From: Acetobacteraceae bacterium
GTDB taxonomy: Bacteria > Pseudomonadota > Alphaproteobacteria > Acetobacterales > Acetobacteraceae
DNA length: 6,041 bases
Direction: 5' to 3'
Assembly (NCBI GenBank): GCA_030039695.1
Contig: JASHVB010000753.1
Location: 1-6,041, forward strand
A program made the translations under genes and the position numbers. Shown piece by piece: positions 1-6,041 of the stretch. The notes under the pieces were generated by a model that did no database searches, had not been told where the DNA came from, and saw only the letters and a list, made by a program, of their open reading frames with translations. The number at the start of each line of letters is the position of its first letter. Positions within the stretch are counted from its first letter, which is position 1.

Positions 1-6
1 GCAGGC

Positions 7-29
7 CCTCTCCCGCGAAGCGGGAGAGG
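7..29. repeat. REP-like palindromic hairpin
   Basis: A perfect 10-bp inverted repeat, CCTCTCCCGC and GCGGGAGAGG, is separated by a 3-nt GAA loop. Palindromes built on CCTCTCCCGC/GCGGGAGAGG recur between genes in many proteobacteria, so this is probably a copy of a dispersed REP-type element; copy number cannot be seen here. The right arm contains GGGAGAGG, the only purine-rich Shine-Dalgarno-like stretch before the dehydrogenase start at 43, so the hairpin may also affect translation of that gene. There is no T-run after it, so it does not look like an intrinsic terminator. Confidence 0.7.
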
Positions 30-42
30 TGTACAATGAGCT

Positions 43-1020
43 ATGCCATCCGCCCCTCTCCGCGTCGGCGTCGTCGGTGCCGGCCATTTCGGTCGCTACC
101 ACGCCCTGAAGGCCGCGGCCGAACCGCGTGCCAAGCTCGTCGGCATCCACGACATCGACGCCGAACGCGCCCGCACCGTCGGCTGGGAGGCGGGCGCGCC
201 GGACATGGACTTCCCGACGCTGGTTGCGGCGTGCGACGCCCTGATCGTCGCGGCCCCCGCCGAGGCCCACCACACTCTGGCGCTCGCAGCGCTCGACGCC
301 GGCAAGCACGTTCTTGTGGAGAAACCGATTGCCGCCACACTCGCGCAGGCGGACGAACTCGCCGCCCGCGCCGCCGCCCGCCACTTGGTCCTGCAGGTTG
401 GCCACCTGGAACGCTTCTCGGCGGCTCGTTCGGCGCTCACGGGACGCCTCGGCGCGCCGCTCTACATCGAAGCCACCCGCATCGCTCCGTTCAAGCCGCG
501 CGGGACAGACGTGTCGGTGATCCTTGACTTGATGATCCACGACCTGGACTTGATCCTGTCGCTGGTTGACAGCCCGATTGCGCACGTCGACGCCCTCGGC
601 GCCGCTGTCGCCAGCGTGCACGAGGACATCGCCAACGCGCGAATCCGCTTTGGGAGCGGCGCGGTGGCGACAATCACCGCGAGCCGGGTCGCCGCGCGCA
701 CCGAGCGGCGCATGCGGATTTTCGCCCGCAACGGTTACCTGGCAGTCGACTTCGCCAACCGTCAGCTCACCGTCGTTGCGCGTGGACGTGGCCGGCCGGT
801 GCCGGGCATCGACGGCTTCGGCATCGAAGAAATCTCGTGGCAGGACCACGACTCTTTGGCGGCCGAGCATGCGGCGTTCGTCGCCTCGGTACTGGACGGC
901 GCGCCGGTGTTAGTCGACGCCCCAGCCGGGCGCCGGGCCCTCGCCGCGGCGCTCGCGGTGGCCGACGCGATGGAGGAGGCGCGCGCGCGCATGATCGCCT
1001 CCGGGCTGCTGGCGGGTTGA
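43..1020 (+). CDS. Gfo/Idh/MocA family NAD(P)-dependent oxidoreductase, possibly a UDP-sugar 3-dehydrogenase
   Basis: Complete 325-aa cytoplasmic dehydrogenase of usual family length. Residues 7-21 form the first beta strand and nucleotide-binding loop with G12-A-G14-H-F-G17. EKPIA at 93-97 carries the lysine (K94) expected in the active site. GHLERF at 120-125 begins the C-terminal alpha/beta domain, and D162-L-M-I-H166-D-L-D supplies the conserved Asp and His of the catalytic region. Family members oxidise or reduce a sugar hydroxyl with NAD(P). The GHLERF and DLMIHDLDL segments resemble the branch that includes GnnA (UDP-GlcNAc 3-dehydrogenase) and the dehydrogenases found beside lpxI and lpxB in alphaproteobacteria; this narrower role is inference. 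The ATG at 43 was chosen because the frame has a TGA at 37-39 just upstream and the Rossmann motif follows at once. ATG at 36 is closer to the GGGAGAGG but lies in another frame. The gene stands alone here: no lpx gene follows, and the next 700 bp look non-coding. Confidence 0.93.
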   Translation: MPSAPLRVGVVGAGHFGRYHALKAAAEPRAKLVGIHDIDAERARTVGWEAGAPDMDFPTLVAACDALIVAAPAEAHHTLALAALDAGKHVLVEKPIAATLAQADELAARAAARHLVLQVGHLERFSAARSALTGRLGAPLYIEATRIAPFKPRGTDVSVILDLMIHDLDLILSLVDSPIAHVDALGAAVASVHEDIANARIRFGSGAVATITASRVAARTERRMRIFARNGYLAVDFANRQLTVVARGRGRPVPGIDGFGIEEISWQDHDSLAAEHAAFVASVLDGAPVLVDAPAGRRALAAALAVADAMEEARARMIASGLLAG

Positions 1021-1716
1021 AGTCCTTCCCCGCCCTGCTGGCGTTTCTCACGCGTGCCGCCCTGATGTGCAGCGCGTCGCCTTAGGCTTGCCCCGCTGTG
1101 GCTGCGCTGAACGGCTGCGGCGGACCACGCGCAATGCGCGAGGTAAGCTGGGCGCGAGCGCCGGTGCCTGCCCACCGCCTCAGGTTGTTGCGGGAGCGGA
1201 CCGGTGTGCGCGAGTCTGGCGCGCAATGCCGTAACGCGTGTCGGCGGGTCCAAAAAGCGCGGCCTTTTGCAGCGAGCGGATGCAATCGCCTCGGTGGCAT
1301 GGCAGATGCGGTATCCGGGGTCTGGTCGCGGCGGAGGCGAATTTCCACGTTGCCAAATCACCCGGTGAAGGTGGCTGCGCTTCGGCGGCTTTCAGAGCAG
1401 GTGTCGGCTAGATTGGAATGGCAGTGCAACCGCCCTGATCAGAGTGATGCCAGCTGAGCCGCACCCCGTTCGCCCCAATCATCAGAAAATCCTCGCTGCC
1501 GGTACCTGTTGACGCGACCAGGCGGATCTTGCGAGGGCGGAATCCCCGCTCGGGTTGACCAAACTCATCTCGGGGGGATTCGGTCATCCAGAACGCGGAG
1601 TGGCGGGGACGGCAAGGGAATGTCGAGGGAACGCGTTGGCGCCTCTTGCACCGCGGCAAACGACGTCGCAGCACAGGGACTCGTCAACAGCCCCGGCTGC
1701 CCGATCGCCGATCCAG
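1021..1716. other. Intergenic stretch without a supportable gene
   Basis: About 700 bp of GC-rich sequence in which open frames exist on both strands, but none shows a recognisable motif, a good ribosome binding site or a protein-like composition; most are Arg/Pro/Ala-rich shadows. Two weak structures were seen. The first is a pair of related segments starting GATTGGAATGGCAGTGCAAC (about 1412) and GATCAGAGTGATGCC (about 1438), which resembles the spaced terminal repeats of IS21-like elements. The second is an imperfect inverted repeat, AATCCCCG at 1541-1548 and CGGGGGGATT at 1571-1580. Either may be mobile-element debris. No tRNA and no T-tailed terminator were found after the dehydrogenase gene. 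Confidence 0.5.
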
Positions 1717-2241
1717 CTAGTTGCCGGTCGGGTACTTATTATCCCAGCGTTCTTGCACGCGATCCCACTCCAACCGAAGGCGGTCGATAAAGTCATCCAT
1801 ATCGATGTCGGCGCAGAACAAGGTGACGCCATCACCCGAGCTCGGGCATTCAATGTCGATACAGTCGAAGTCATCTTCGACGCCAGATGACCGAGATGTA
1901 ATCACAGGGGTTTGGCTGTAAATGACAGCGCTGACTGCCTCCGCATTACTCTCGGGGTCTGTCATCGCCTGTGCCTCGTCTTCGCGGTTGCGATAAGCAG
2001 CAAGTGCCGATGACACGGTATCCAGCCACCGCTTAGTCTCGTCCTTGCACTGCTGGTGCGCGTCGATCAGTTGTTGCGCTATCTCCGGTGCGAGATAAGG
2101 CGACAAGCGGATGGAAATGCTGCCAATGCGGATGCTGATCCAGTTAATCCCACTATCATCGGTGTCCGGTGCAATCGCTATCTCGGCCGCATCCTGCACC
2201 AGCAGGAAAGCAGGCTTCCTTGCCTTGCCACTCATGATCAT
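1717..2241 (-). CDS. Hypothetical acidic protein, 174 aa
   Basis: I do not recognise this protein. It has a balanced composition unlike the Arg-rich shadow frames around it, which supports real coding. Residues 1-50 look like a beta-rich segment (KPAFLLVQDAAEIAIAPDTD, then INWISIRIGSISIRLSP). Residues around 50-85 look helical (APEIAQQLIDAHQQCKDETK and onward). The C-terminal half is strongly acidic, with DDFDCIDIEC and FCADIDMDDFIDRLRLEWDR, and ends PTGN before a TAG stop. There is no signal peptide or membrane segment, so it is probably cytoplasmic. Two starts are close together, ATG at 2241 and ATG at 2235; GAAAG lies about 7 nt before the second, which makes 2235 slightly better placed. 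An AT-rich TATTAAT (complement of 2253-2259) lies just upstream and could be a -10 element, but no matching -35 was seen. It stands alone, its base composition is less GC-rich than the flanking genes, and decayed transposase DNA lies nearby; together these suggest acquired cargo. Confidence 0.68.
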   Translation of the reverse strand: MIMSGKARKPAFLLVQDAAEIAIAPDTDDSGINWISIRIGSISIRLSPYLAPEIAQQLIDAHQQCKDETKRWLDTVSSALAAYRNREDEAQAMTDPESNAEAVSAVIYSQTPVITSRSSGVEDDFDCIDIECPSSGDGVTLFCADIDMDDFIDRLRLEWDRVQERWDNKYPTGN

Positions 2242-2879
2242 TCTTTCGGGAAATTAATACAGCTCACCGGGCGGACTGCGCCGCTGATCGGTAGGGGCGG
2301 AAAATGTACTATTGTGCATGATCGTCAAGGGGCGGGCGTCAAGGCTTACGAAGAATACACAAACGAACTAAGACCAGGGTTATAGAGATCAATCCGGAAC
2401 AAATTCTGATAATTCCGGTCTGCGGGGATAGTGCGGCATGTGCACCCAGACCAATAGCCATCGGTCGACAGCGAACTAAGAATTACATAGACACACTTAA
2501 CTCGTTTGGAATCAAAAGTTTTTGCGTGGTGTTGAGCTCGCATTTGTAGAGTTCCATTCCGGATCACCACCTATACTGGCCTCGCCGGAGTTGCGGCGTC
2601 CGGAGATCAGACTGGGCCTGTGCCAGTCGGATGACCGGTCGGGGTCTAGGACGTTGCTGGAGCTGCCACACACCATGCCAACCGGCGACGGAAATCCCGC
2701 ACTGCCCGACCGTTGGCAAACCCGTCGCCGCAGCCAAGTCCGGACCACCGGATCACTCTCGCAGGAATCAGCAATTTCCATCACCGGCGGCACTGCCAGC
2801 CGTGTCGCCACCGGAGGCGCAAAATTCGCGGTGGATAAGCGGTGCGGCGCGCAACACGCTATCCGCAATCGCGCGGGTC
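2242..2879. other. Gene-poor gap, A/T-richer in its first half
   Basis: Between the leftward 174-aa gene and the first recognisable transposase residues I see no supported gene. Positions about 2250-2525 are visibly richer in A and T than the rest of the window and would suit the promoter region of the 174-aa gene. A TTGACG-like hexamer (complement of 2323-2328) is present on the leftward strand but lacks a convincing -10 at normal spacing. From about 2570 to 2880 the sequence turns GC-rich again; this is where the N-terminal third of an IS256-type transposase and the left end of the element would be expected, but I could not recognise coding homology or a terminal inverted repeat there. Confidence 0.5.
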
Positions 2880-3800
2880 GTCGCGACCGGCTGACCGAGC
2901 GCAATGGCTGTTGCCCGCGCAAGGGAGAGCCGATGCTGCCCGGTCGAACGACGCGGTTGCGAGCCTCGCAAGGGCGGCTCCGTCCAGACCTTCCTCGAGC
3001 CACCCCAGATGGTCGAGACGGCGCTGACCGCGCTCGCGCACGTCCAGGCCATCTGCGGCCGCTCGGTCAGTGCGCGCGTCCAGGCCGTGGGCAAGAGCGG
3101 CATTGGCAAATCCGGGGTCAGCTGGCTCCTGGGTTGCCTCAATGCCAGCCAACGTGGCGTCAGATCGGCCCGATCGTATGCGTCGCGGTGACGATCGCGG
3201 ATGGCGTCACAAGCGAGGCGCGGCGCGACGCGCTGGGAATGGATATCGGCCCGGCCGAAACCGAGACATTCTCGCGCGAGGCCTGGCGCAAGGTGGCGCG
3301 GTGCGGCCTGCGGTGTGCATCGAACGCGTGATCCCGGGTGTCCAAGAAGGACGGGCGGGCGGGTTGACCCAGGTGTTCGGCGCCGCGCGGAAGCGTCGGC
3401 GGGTGCGCGTGGTGTGCAATCTGCTGGCCGCCTACGAGGGCAGTTGTCTTGCCGCCGCGTTCGTCGCCGCCGCGTTTGCACCGGAGGATGCCCAGGCCGC
3501 CGCGGCACCGAGGCGCGAGGTCGCCGATCAGTCGCCGCCCAAGCAGCTGGAGCGCGCCGCGATGACGGACGAGGCGAAGAGCGACGTGCGGGCTGCCATC
3601 GACTTACCGGCAGTGCGTCGCGCCGGATTGCACGCAACGAAGCCGCTCGATCGCCGCAACGGCGCCGGCAAGCGACACACCGATGTCGTCGCCATCGTGC
3701 CCAACGCAGCGGAGGTCACCCGCACCGCAACGTCGGTTCGCGAGGCGCTCGCGCTCATGGCAGCTCGCTGGCAAACGGTGCGCCAGCGGCGTGTTCACCC
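2880..3800 (+). pseudogene. Decayed IS256/Mutator-family transposase
   Basis: Remains of a DDE transposase that normally has about 400 residues. Matching blocks lie in order but in three frames. Around 2892-2925 LTERNGCCPR resembles the family's ERNGYRxR. In a second frame (about 2961-3140) come RKGGSVQTFLEPPQMVETAL, RSVSARVQAVGKSGIGKSGV and SWLL. In a third frame (about 3157-3330) come IGPIVCVAVTIADGV, RRDALGMDIGPAETETF and KVARCGLR. In a fourth block (about 3328-3795) come VIPGVQEG, RVRVVCNLLAAYEG, AAFVAAAFAPEDAQAA and GLHATKPLDRRNGAGKRHTD followed by VVAIVPN. About 30 residues are deleted near 3140-3160, taking the DATY block with the first catalytic Asp. The usual SDAHEG reads PGVQEG, so the second Asp is gone, and ERLNGEIKRR reads DRRNGAGKRH, so the Glu region is altered. 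The element cannot encode an active enzyme. Family identity rests on my recall of the conserved blocks. Terminal inverted repeats were not identified, so the limits are approximate. Confidence 0.85.
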
Positions 3801-3887
3801 CGCACTCGCGGGAATGCGGGTGGTACTGGTTGGCAGCGCACCGCTCGCTGTGCCGATGCTTGGCGGGTCTGGGCCTGCGCTGACCCG

Positions 3888-4154
3888 CTAGGCCGCACCT
3901 TCCGCGACAGGGGTGCTCGGCAGATGCTGCACCCTCTGCGCGGCCCATGTCCGGCCTGCGATCTCGCCACTTCTGTCGGGCCGCGCCGCAAGGCGGTCGA
4001 CCAGGCGACGCCCGTTCCAGATCTCAACGCCGACCGACCGCGAGACCATCCGGCCAGCGTTTTCACGAGCATCGTCGTCGGAGCTAAAGCTCCTGACGAA
4101 GTAGTCGTGTGTCATTCCCGAGGAATCGAGCAAACAAAAACTATAAGCTGGCAT
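3888..4154 (-). CDS. Small conserved-type hypothetical protein, 88 aa
   Basis: The protein begins MPAYSFCLLDSSGMTHDYFV, continues with an acidic turn (SSDDDARENAGRMV) and then VGVEIWNGRRLVDRL. This layout, MPxYxF near the start and a V-EIW-G-R-V block about 50 residues later, resembles a group of short (roughly 65-90 aa) hypothetical proteins common in alphaproteobacteria; their function is unknown. No signal peptide or membrane segment is visible. The ATG at 4154 was preferred over the longer frame opening at 4208 because AGGAGA stands 8 nt before it and because MPAY is the natural start of such proteins. The last 30 residues (from about AARPDRSGEI) have a different, less structured character and could be an extension gained where the neighbouring transposase remnant begins. 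It converges on that remnant: the open frame running on from the remnant stops at 3889-3891, overlapping this gene's TAG. Confidence 0.75.
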   Translation of the reverse strand: MPAYSFCLLDSSGMTHDYFVRSFSSDDDARENAGRMVSRSVGVEIWNGRRLVDRLAARPDRSGEIAGRTWAAQRVQHLPSTPVAEGAA

Positions 4155-4162
4155 ACAAGTGC

Positions 4163-4168
4163 TCTCCT
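4163..4168 (-). promoter_or_regulatory. Ribosome binding site of the 88-aa gene
   Basis: On the leftward strand AGGAGA lies 8 nt before the ATG at 4154. It is the strongest Shine-Dalgarno sequence in the window and decides the start of the 88-aa protein over the upstream in-frame alternative at 4208. Confidence 0.75.
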
Positions 4169-4326
4169 GTTGCCAGCAACGGCACAACCGGACCGTTGCA
4201 CGTGCCAAGCCAGTAAGAATGCTGTGATAGCCTGCTCACTTTACGGGCGCTGCCGCAAGGCTGTTTTTCAGCACCTTATTCAAGGAATCGTGTGCCACAT
4301 TCCATGCATTTTCGGCAAGAAGAAAG

Positions 4327-4345
4327 TGTTGACAAAGTGTCAACA
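4327..4345. promoter_or_regulatory. 19-bp palindrome, putative operator before the ABC exporter operon
   Basis: TGTTGACA and TGTCAACA form perfect 8-bp inverted arms around an AAG spacer. Symmetric sites of this size and spacing are typical for dimeric TetR, MarR or GntR family repressors, which often control exporter operons. The left arm contains TTGACA, a consensus -35 hexamer, at 4329-4334, and the right arm contains the same hexamer on the other strand, so binding could block transcription in either direction. No good -10 hexamer was found 16-18 nt downstream, and no regulator gene is present in the window. It lies about 145 bp before the ATPase start and about 160 bp before the leftward 88-aa gene's ribosome binding site, so either could be the target. 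It lacks a T-run, so a terminator is unlikely. Confidence 0.5.
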
Positions 4346-4489
4346 TTCTCGATCGGCAAACAGCGACAAACATTACCGATTAATTGCGGCGACGGTTCCC
4401 GACCGCCGCCCGCCCGGCTGAGCCTTCCGCCCATTGCGTGACCGCCTCGTTCCTGGTGTACCGCCGCCAGAACAGAGAGCGCACGACGC

Positions 4490-5290
4490 ATGAAGGCGAT
4501 GATCGAAGTCAATGATCTGGTGAAGGAATTTGGCGCATTCCGGGCGGTAGACGGCATCTCCTTCGCGGTTCCCGAAGGGGCGATCCGCGCCTTTCTTGGT
4601 CCGAACGGTGCTGGCAAGACGACCACGATCAAGGTCCTGACCACCATGCTGTCGCCGACCTCGGGCCGCATCCGGGTCGCCGGCCACGACCCGGCACATG
4701 AACGCGGCCAGGTGCGCCGCGCCTTCGGCATCGTCTTCCAGGATCCCAGTCTTGATGAAGAACTGACGGCATCTGAGAACATGGCCTTACATGGTGTTCT
4801 CTACGGCGTGCCACACAAGATGCTGCGGGAGCATGTCGAGGCGTTGCTGAAATTCGTCGGCCTGTGGGACCGACGGGATGATTACGTCAAGCAATTCTCC
4901 GGCGGCATGAAACGCCGGCTCGAGGTCGCGCGCGCCTTCCTGCACCAGCCACGGCTGTTGTTCCTGGACGAGCCGACGCTCGGCCTCGATCCGCAGACCC
5001 GCAGCCACATTTGGGAGTTCGTCCGCGGCCTGTCGCAGGAGCACGGGGTTACCGTGTTCTTCACCACACACGCGATGGAGGAAGCCGAGCGGGTCGCCGA
5101 CGATATCACCATCATCGATCACGGCCGCATCGTCGCCGAGGGCACGGCGCCATCGCTGAAAGAGCAGACAGGCTCGGCAAGTCTGGAGGAGGCGTTCATC
5201 GCACTGACCGGCCGCAGTATCCGCGAGGACGAGGCCGACCCGGCCGACCGTATGCGCATGATGCGTCGCGTCTGGCGAGGCGGACGCTGA
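4490..5290 (+). CDS. ABC exporter ATP-binding protein, DrrA/NatA type
   Basis: Complete 266-aa nucleotide-binding subunit that would hydrolyse ATP on the cytoplasmic face to drive an ABC-2 type exporter. All motifs are intact: Walker A GPNGAGKTT at residues 37-45, Q-loop Q84 in FQDPSLDEELTASEN, ABC signature FSGGMKRRLEVAR at 136-148, Walker B LLFLDEP at 156-162 with E161 catalytic, D-loop LGLDP at 164-168 and switch His H194. The QFSGGMKRRLEVARA and LDEPTLGLDPQTR blocks are typical of the daunorubicin-resistance-type (DrrA) group. The tail, SLEEAFIALTGRSIREDEAD followed by DRMRMMRR, is the C-terminal extension usual in this group. The start at 4490 has only a weak AGAGAG 10 nt upstream; ATG at 4499 (MIEVNDLV) is an alternative that keeps the whole domain. 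The stop overlaps the permease start by one base. The substrate cannot be read from sequence; names of this group often mention drugs, but most members are uncharacterised. Confidence 0.96.
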   Translation: MKAMIEVNDLVKEFGAFRAVDGISFAVPEGAIRAFLGPNGAGKTTTIKVLTTMLSPTSGRIRVAGHDPAHERGQVRRAFGIVFQDPSLDEELTASENMALHGVLYGVPHKMLREHVEALLKFVGLWDRRDDYVKQFSGGMKRRLEVARAFLHQPRLLFLDEPTLGLDPQTRSHIWEFVRGLSQEHGVTVFFTTHAMEEAERVADDITIIDHGRIVAEGTAPSLKEQTGSASLEEAFIALTGRSIREDEADPADRMRMMRRVWRGGR

Positions 5291-6036
5291 TGCGCGCCGT
5301 CTGGATACTCTGGCTACGGCAGATCAAGCGCTATTCGCGCGCCCGCACCCGCCTGATCGGCTCGCTCGGCCAGCCGATCCTGTTTCTGTTCGCACTCGGC
5401 TATGGTTTCGGCCCGATCTTCGCGCGAGCTGGCCATGGCGACTATCTGCAGTTCATCGCACCCGGCATCATTGCCATGGGCATCATCTTCAACGCGGTCT
5501 TCGGCGGCATCGAGATCATCTGGGACCGGCAGTTCGGCTTCCTGAAGGAAACACTGGTCGCCCCGGTGCCGCGGCTGGCGATCGTGCTCGGCCGCACGCT
5601 GGGCGGCGCGACGACAGCGCTGCTGCAAGGCGCGATCGTCTTGGTGGTCTGCTTGATCGCGGGCTTCCAGATCCGCCAGCCGCTCCTGGTGCCGCTGGCG
5701 CTCGCCTTCATGTTCCTGATCGCTCTCACCTTCTGCGCGATCGGGACGGCGATCGGCTCGGTGATGAAGGACATGCAGGGCTTTCAGCTCATCATCAATT
5801 TCCTGATCATGCCGCTCTATTTCTTTTCCAACGCACTGTTCCCGACCGCCGGGCTGCCGGTGGCATTGCGCTGGGCAGTGCGGATTAATCCGCTGACCTA
5901 TGGCGTGGACGGACTGCGTGGTGCCTTGATCGGCAGCGTTTCGCTGGCCATGGCAACGGACTTTGTGGTGCTGGCGGCGCTTGCGATGGTGCTGCTGAGC
6001 ATTGCCAGCTACCTGTTCTCGAGGATCCAGGCTTGA
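5290..6036 (+). CDS. ABC-2 type transporter permease, DrrB-like
   Basis: Complete 248-aa inner-membrane subunit that would pair with the ATPase encoded just before it. Six hydrophobic segments can be placed at about residues 23-44, 54-75, 103-125, 131-155, 165-185 and 222-243, the usual ABC-2 layout. The cytoplasmic loop around 78-95 (DRQFGFLKETLVAPVPR) is the conserved coupling-loop region of this family, and the block MPLYFFSNALFP followed by RINPLTYGVDGLRGAL is the family's hallmark near the fifth segment. The start ATG at 5290-5292 overlaps the ATPase stop (TGATG), which makes it far more likely than the longer frame that opens upstream inside the ATPase gene; that arrangement implies translational coupling. 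The stop TGA at 6034-6036 is again part of a TGATG, so a further gene probably follows. The transported compound is unknown; lipids, polysaccharide precursors and drugs are all possible for this class. Confidence 0.95.
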   Translation: MRAVWILWLRQIKRYSRARTRLIGSLGQPILFLFALGYGFGPIFARAGHGDYLQFIAPGIIAMGIIFNAVFGGIEIIWDRQFGFLKETLVAPVPRLAIVLGRTLGGATTALLQGAIVLVVCLIAGFQIRQPLLVPLALAFMFLIALTFCAIGTAIGSVMKDMQGFQLIINFLIMPLYFFSNALFPTAGLPVALRWAVRINPLTYGVDGLRGALIGSVSLAMATDFVVLAALAMVLLSIASYLFSRIQA

Positions 6037-6041
6037 TGCCG
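6036..6041 (+). CDS. Possible start of the next operon gene (partial)
   Basis: An ATG CCG begins one base inside the permease stop codon, repeating the TGATG arrangement seen between the ATPase and the permease. Only two codons are in the window, so nothing can be said about the product; the coupling pattern alone suggests a third co-translated gene. Confidence 0.3.

Noticed and set aside
36..527. Open frame overlapping the dehydrogenase start, with better-spaced ATG
   Set aside because: The product is almost entirely Arg/Pro/Gly-rich and lies out of frame with a motif-complete dehydrogenase.
1245..1275. AAAAG..CTTTT small inverted repeat near 1253
   Set aside because: A 5-bp stem with no adjoining gene end; too weak to name as a terminator or RNA element.
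762..1361. Leftward 199-aa open frame
   Set aside because: It runs antisense to the end of the dehydrogenase, has Arg/Ala/Pro-rich shadow composition and no recognisable motif or ribosome binding site.
1408..1674. Leftward 88-aa open frame in the gene-poor gap
   Set aside because: Its sequence lacks domain features and it covers the IS21-end-like repeats; more likely translated non-coding DNA.
2303..2328. Leftward TTGACG and AATGTA complement as a promoter for the 174-aa gene
   Set aside because: The spacing between the hexamers is 14 nt and the -10 match is poor, so I do not call it a promoter.
2346..2570. Leftward 74-aa open frame starting with GTG in the A/T-richer gap
   Set aside because: There is no ribosome binding site before the GTG and no recognisable protein character.
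2768..3637. Leftward 289-aa open frame
   Set aside because: It is antisense to the transposase remnant, whose conserved blocks explain this stretch, and its composition is Arg/Pro-rich.
3799..3812. CCCGC-ACTC-GCGGG short hairpin after the transposase remnant
   Set aside because: Only a 5-bp stem without a T-run; expected by chance in GC-rich DNA and not a credible terminator.
3201..4421. Rightward 406-aa open frame, the longest in the window
   Set aside because: It is Arg-rich, crosses both the transposase remnant and the antisense of the 88-aa gene, and carries no family motif; it stays open because of high GC.

Overview
The window is GC-rich throughout its coding parts and reads as a piece of a proteobacterial chromosome, most likely an alphaproteobacterium. 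The support is the codon and GC style, the short MPAY..EIWNG..RLV protein, and a lipid-A-cluster-like Gfo/Idh/MocA dehydrogenase. No rRNA, tRNA or other marker gene is present, so this placement is an inference.

Three sections can be separated. (1) Positions 1-1020 hold a palindromic REP-like hairpin followed at once by a complete Gfo/Idh/MocA-type NAD(P)-dependent sugar dehydrogenase (325 aa), resembling the UDP-sugar 3-dehydrogenase (GnnA/WlbA-like) branch. (2) Positions 1021 to about 4490 form a gene-poor accessory stretch. It contains about 700 bp with no supportable gene, a leftward 174-aa acidic orphan protein, an A/T-richer gap, the badly decayed remains of an IS256/Mutator-family transposase spread over three reading frames with an internal deletion and lost catalytic residues, and a small leftward 88-aa protein with a very good ribosome binding site. 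(3) From 4327 to the end there is a perfect 19-bp operator-like palindrome and then a rightward ABC exporter operon: a DrrA-type ATPase (266 aa) and an ABC-2 permease (248 aa), joined by a TGATG stop/start overlap. A second TGATG at the window edge suggests the operon continues.

Only the ATPase and permease clearly work together, as an ABC-2 type exporter of unknown substrate. The dehydrogenase probably belongs to a surface-glycan or lipid A pathway whose other genes lie outside the window. The middle section looks like a place where mobile DNA has inserted and decayed. I see no CRISPR array, no toxin-antitoxin pair that I can name, and no clear new multi-gene system. The items most worth checking are the palindrome before the exporter operon, the orphan 174-aa gene, and the hairpin overlapping the ribosome binding site of the dehydrogenase.
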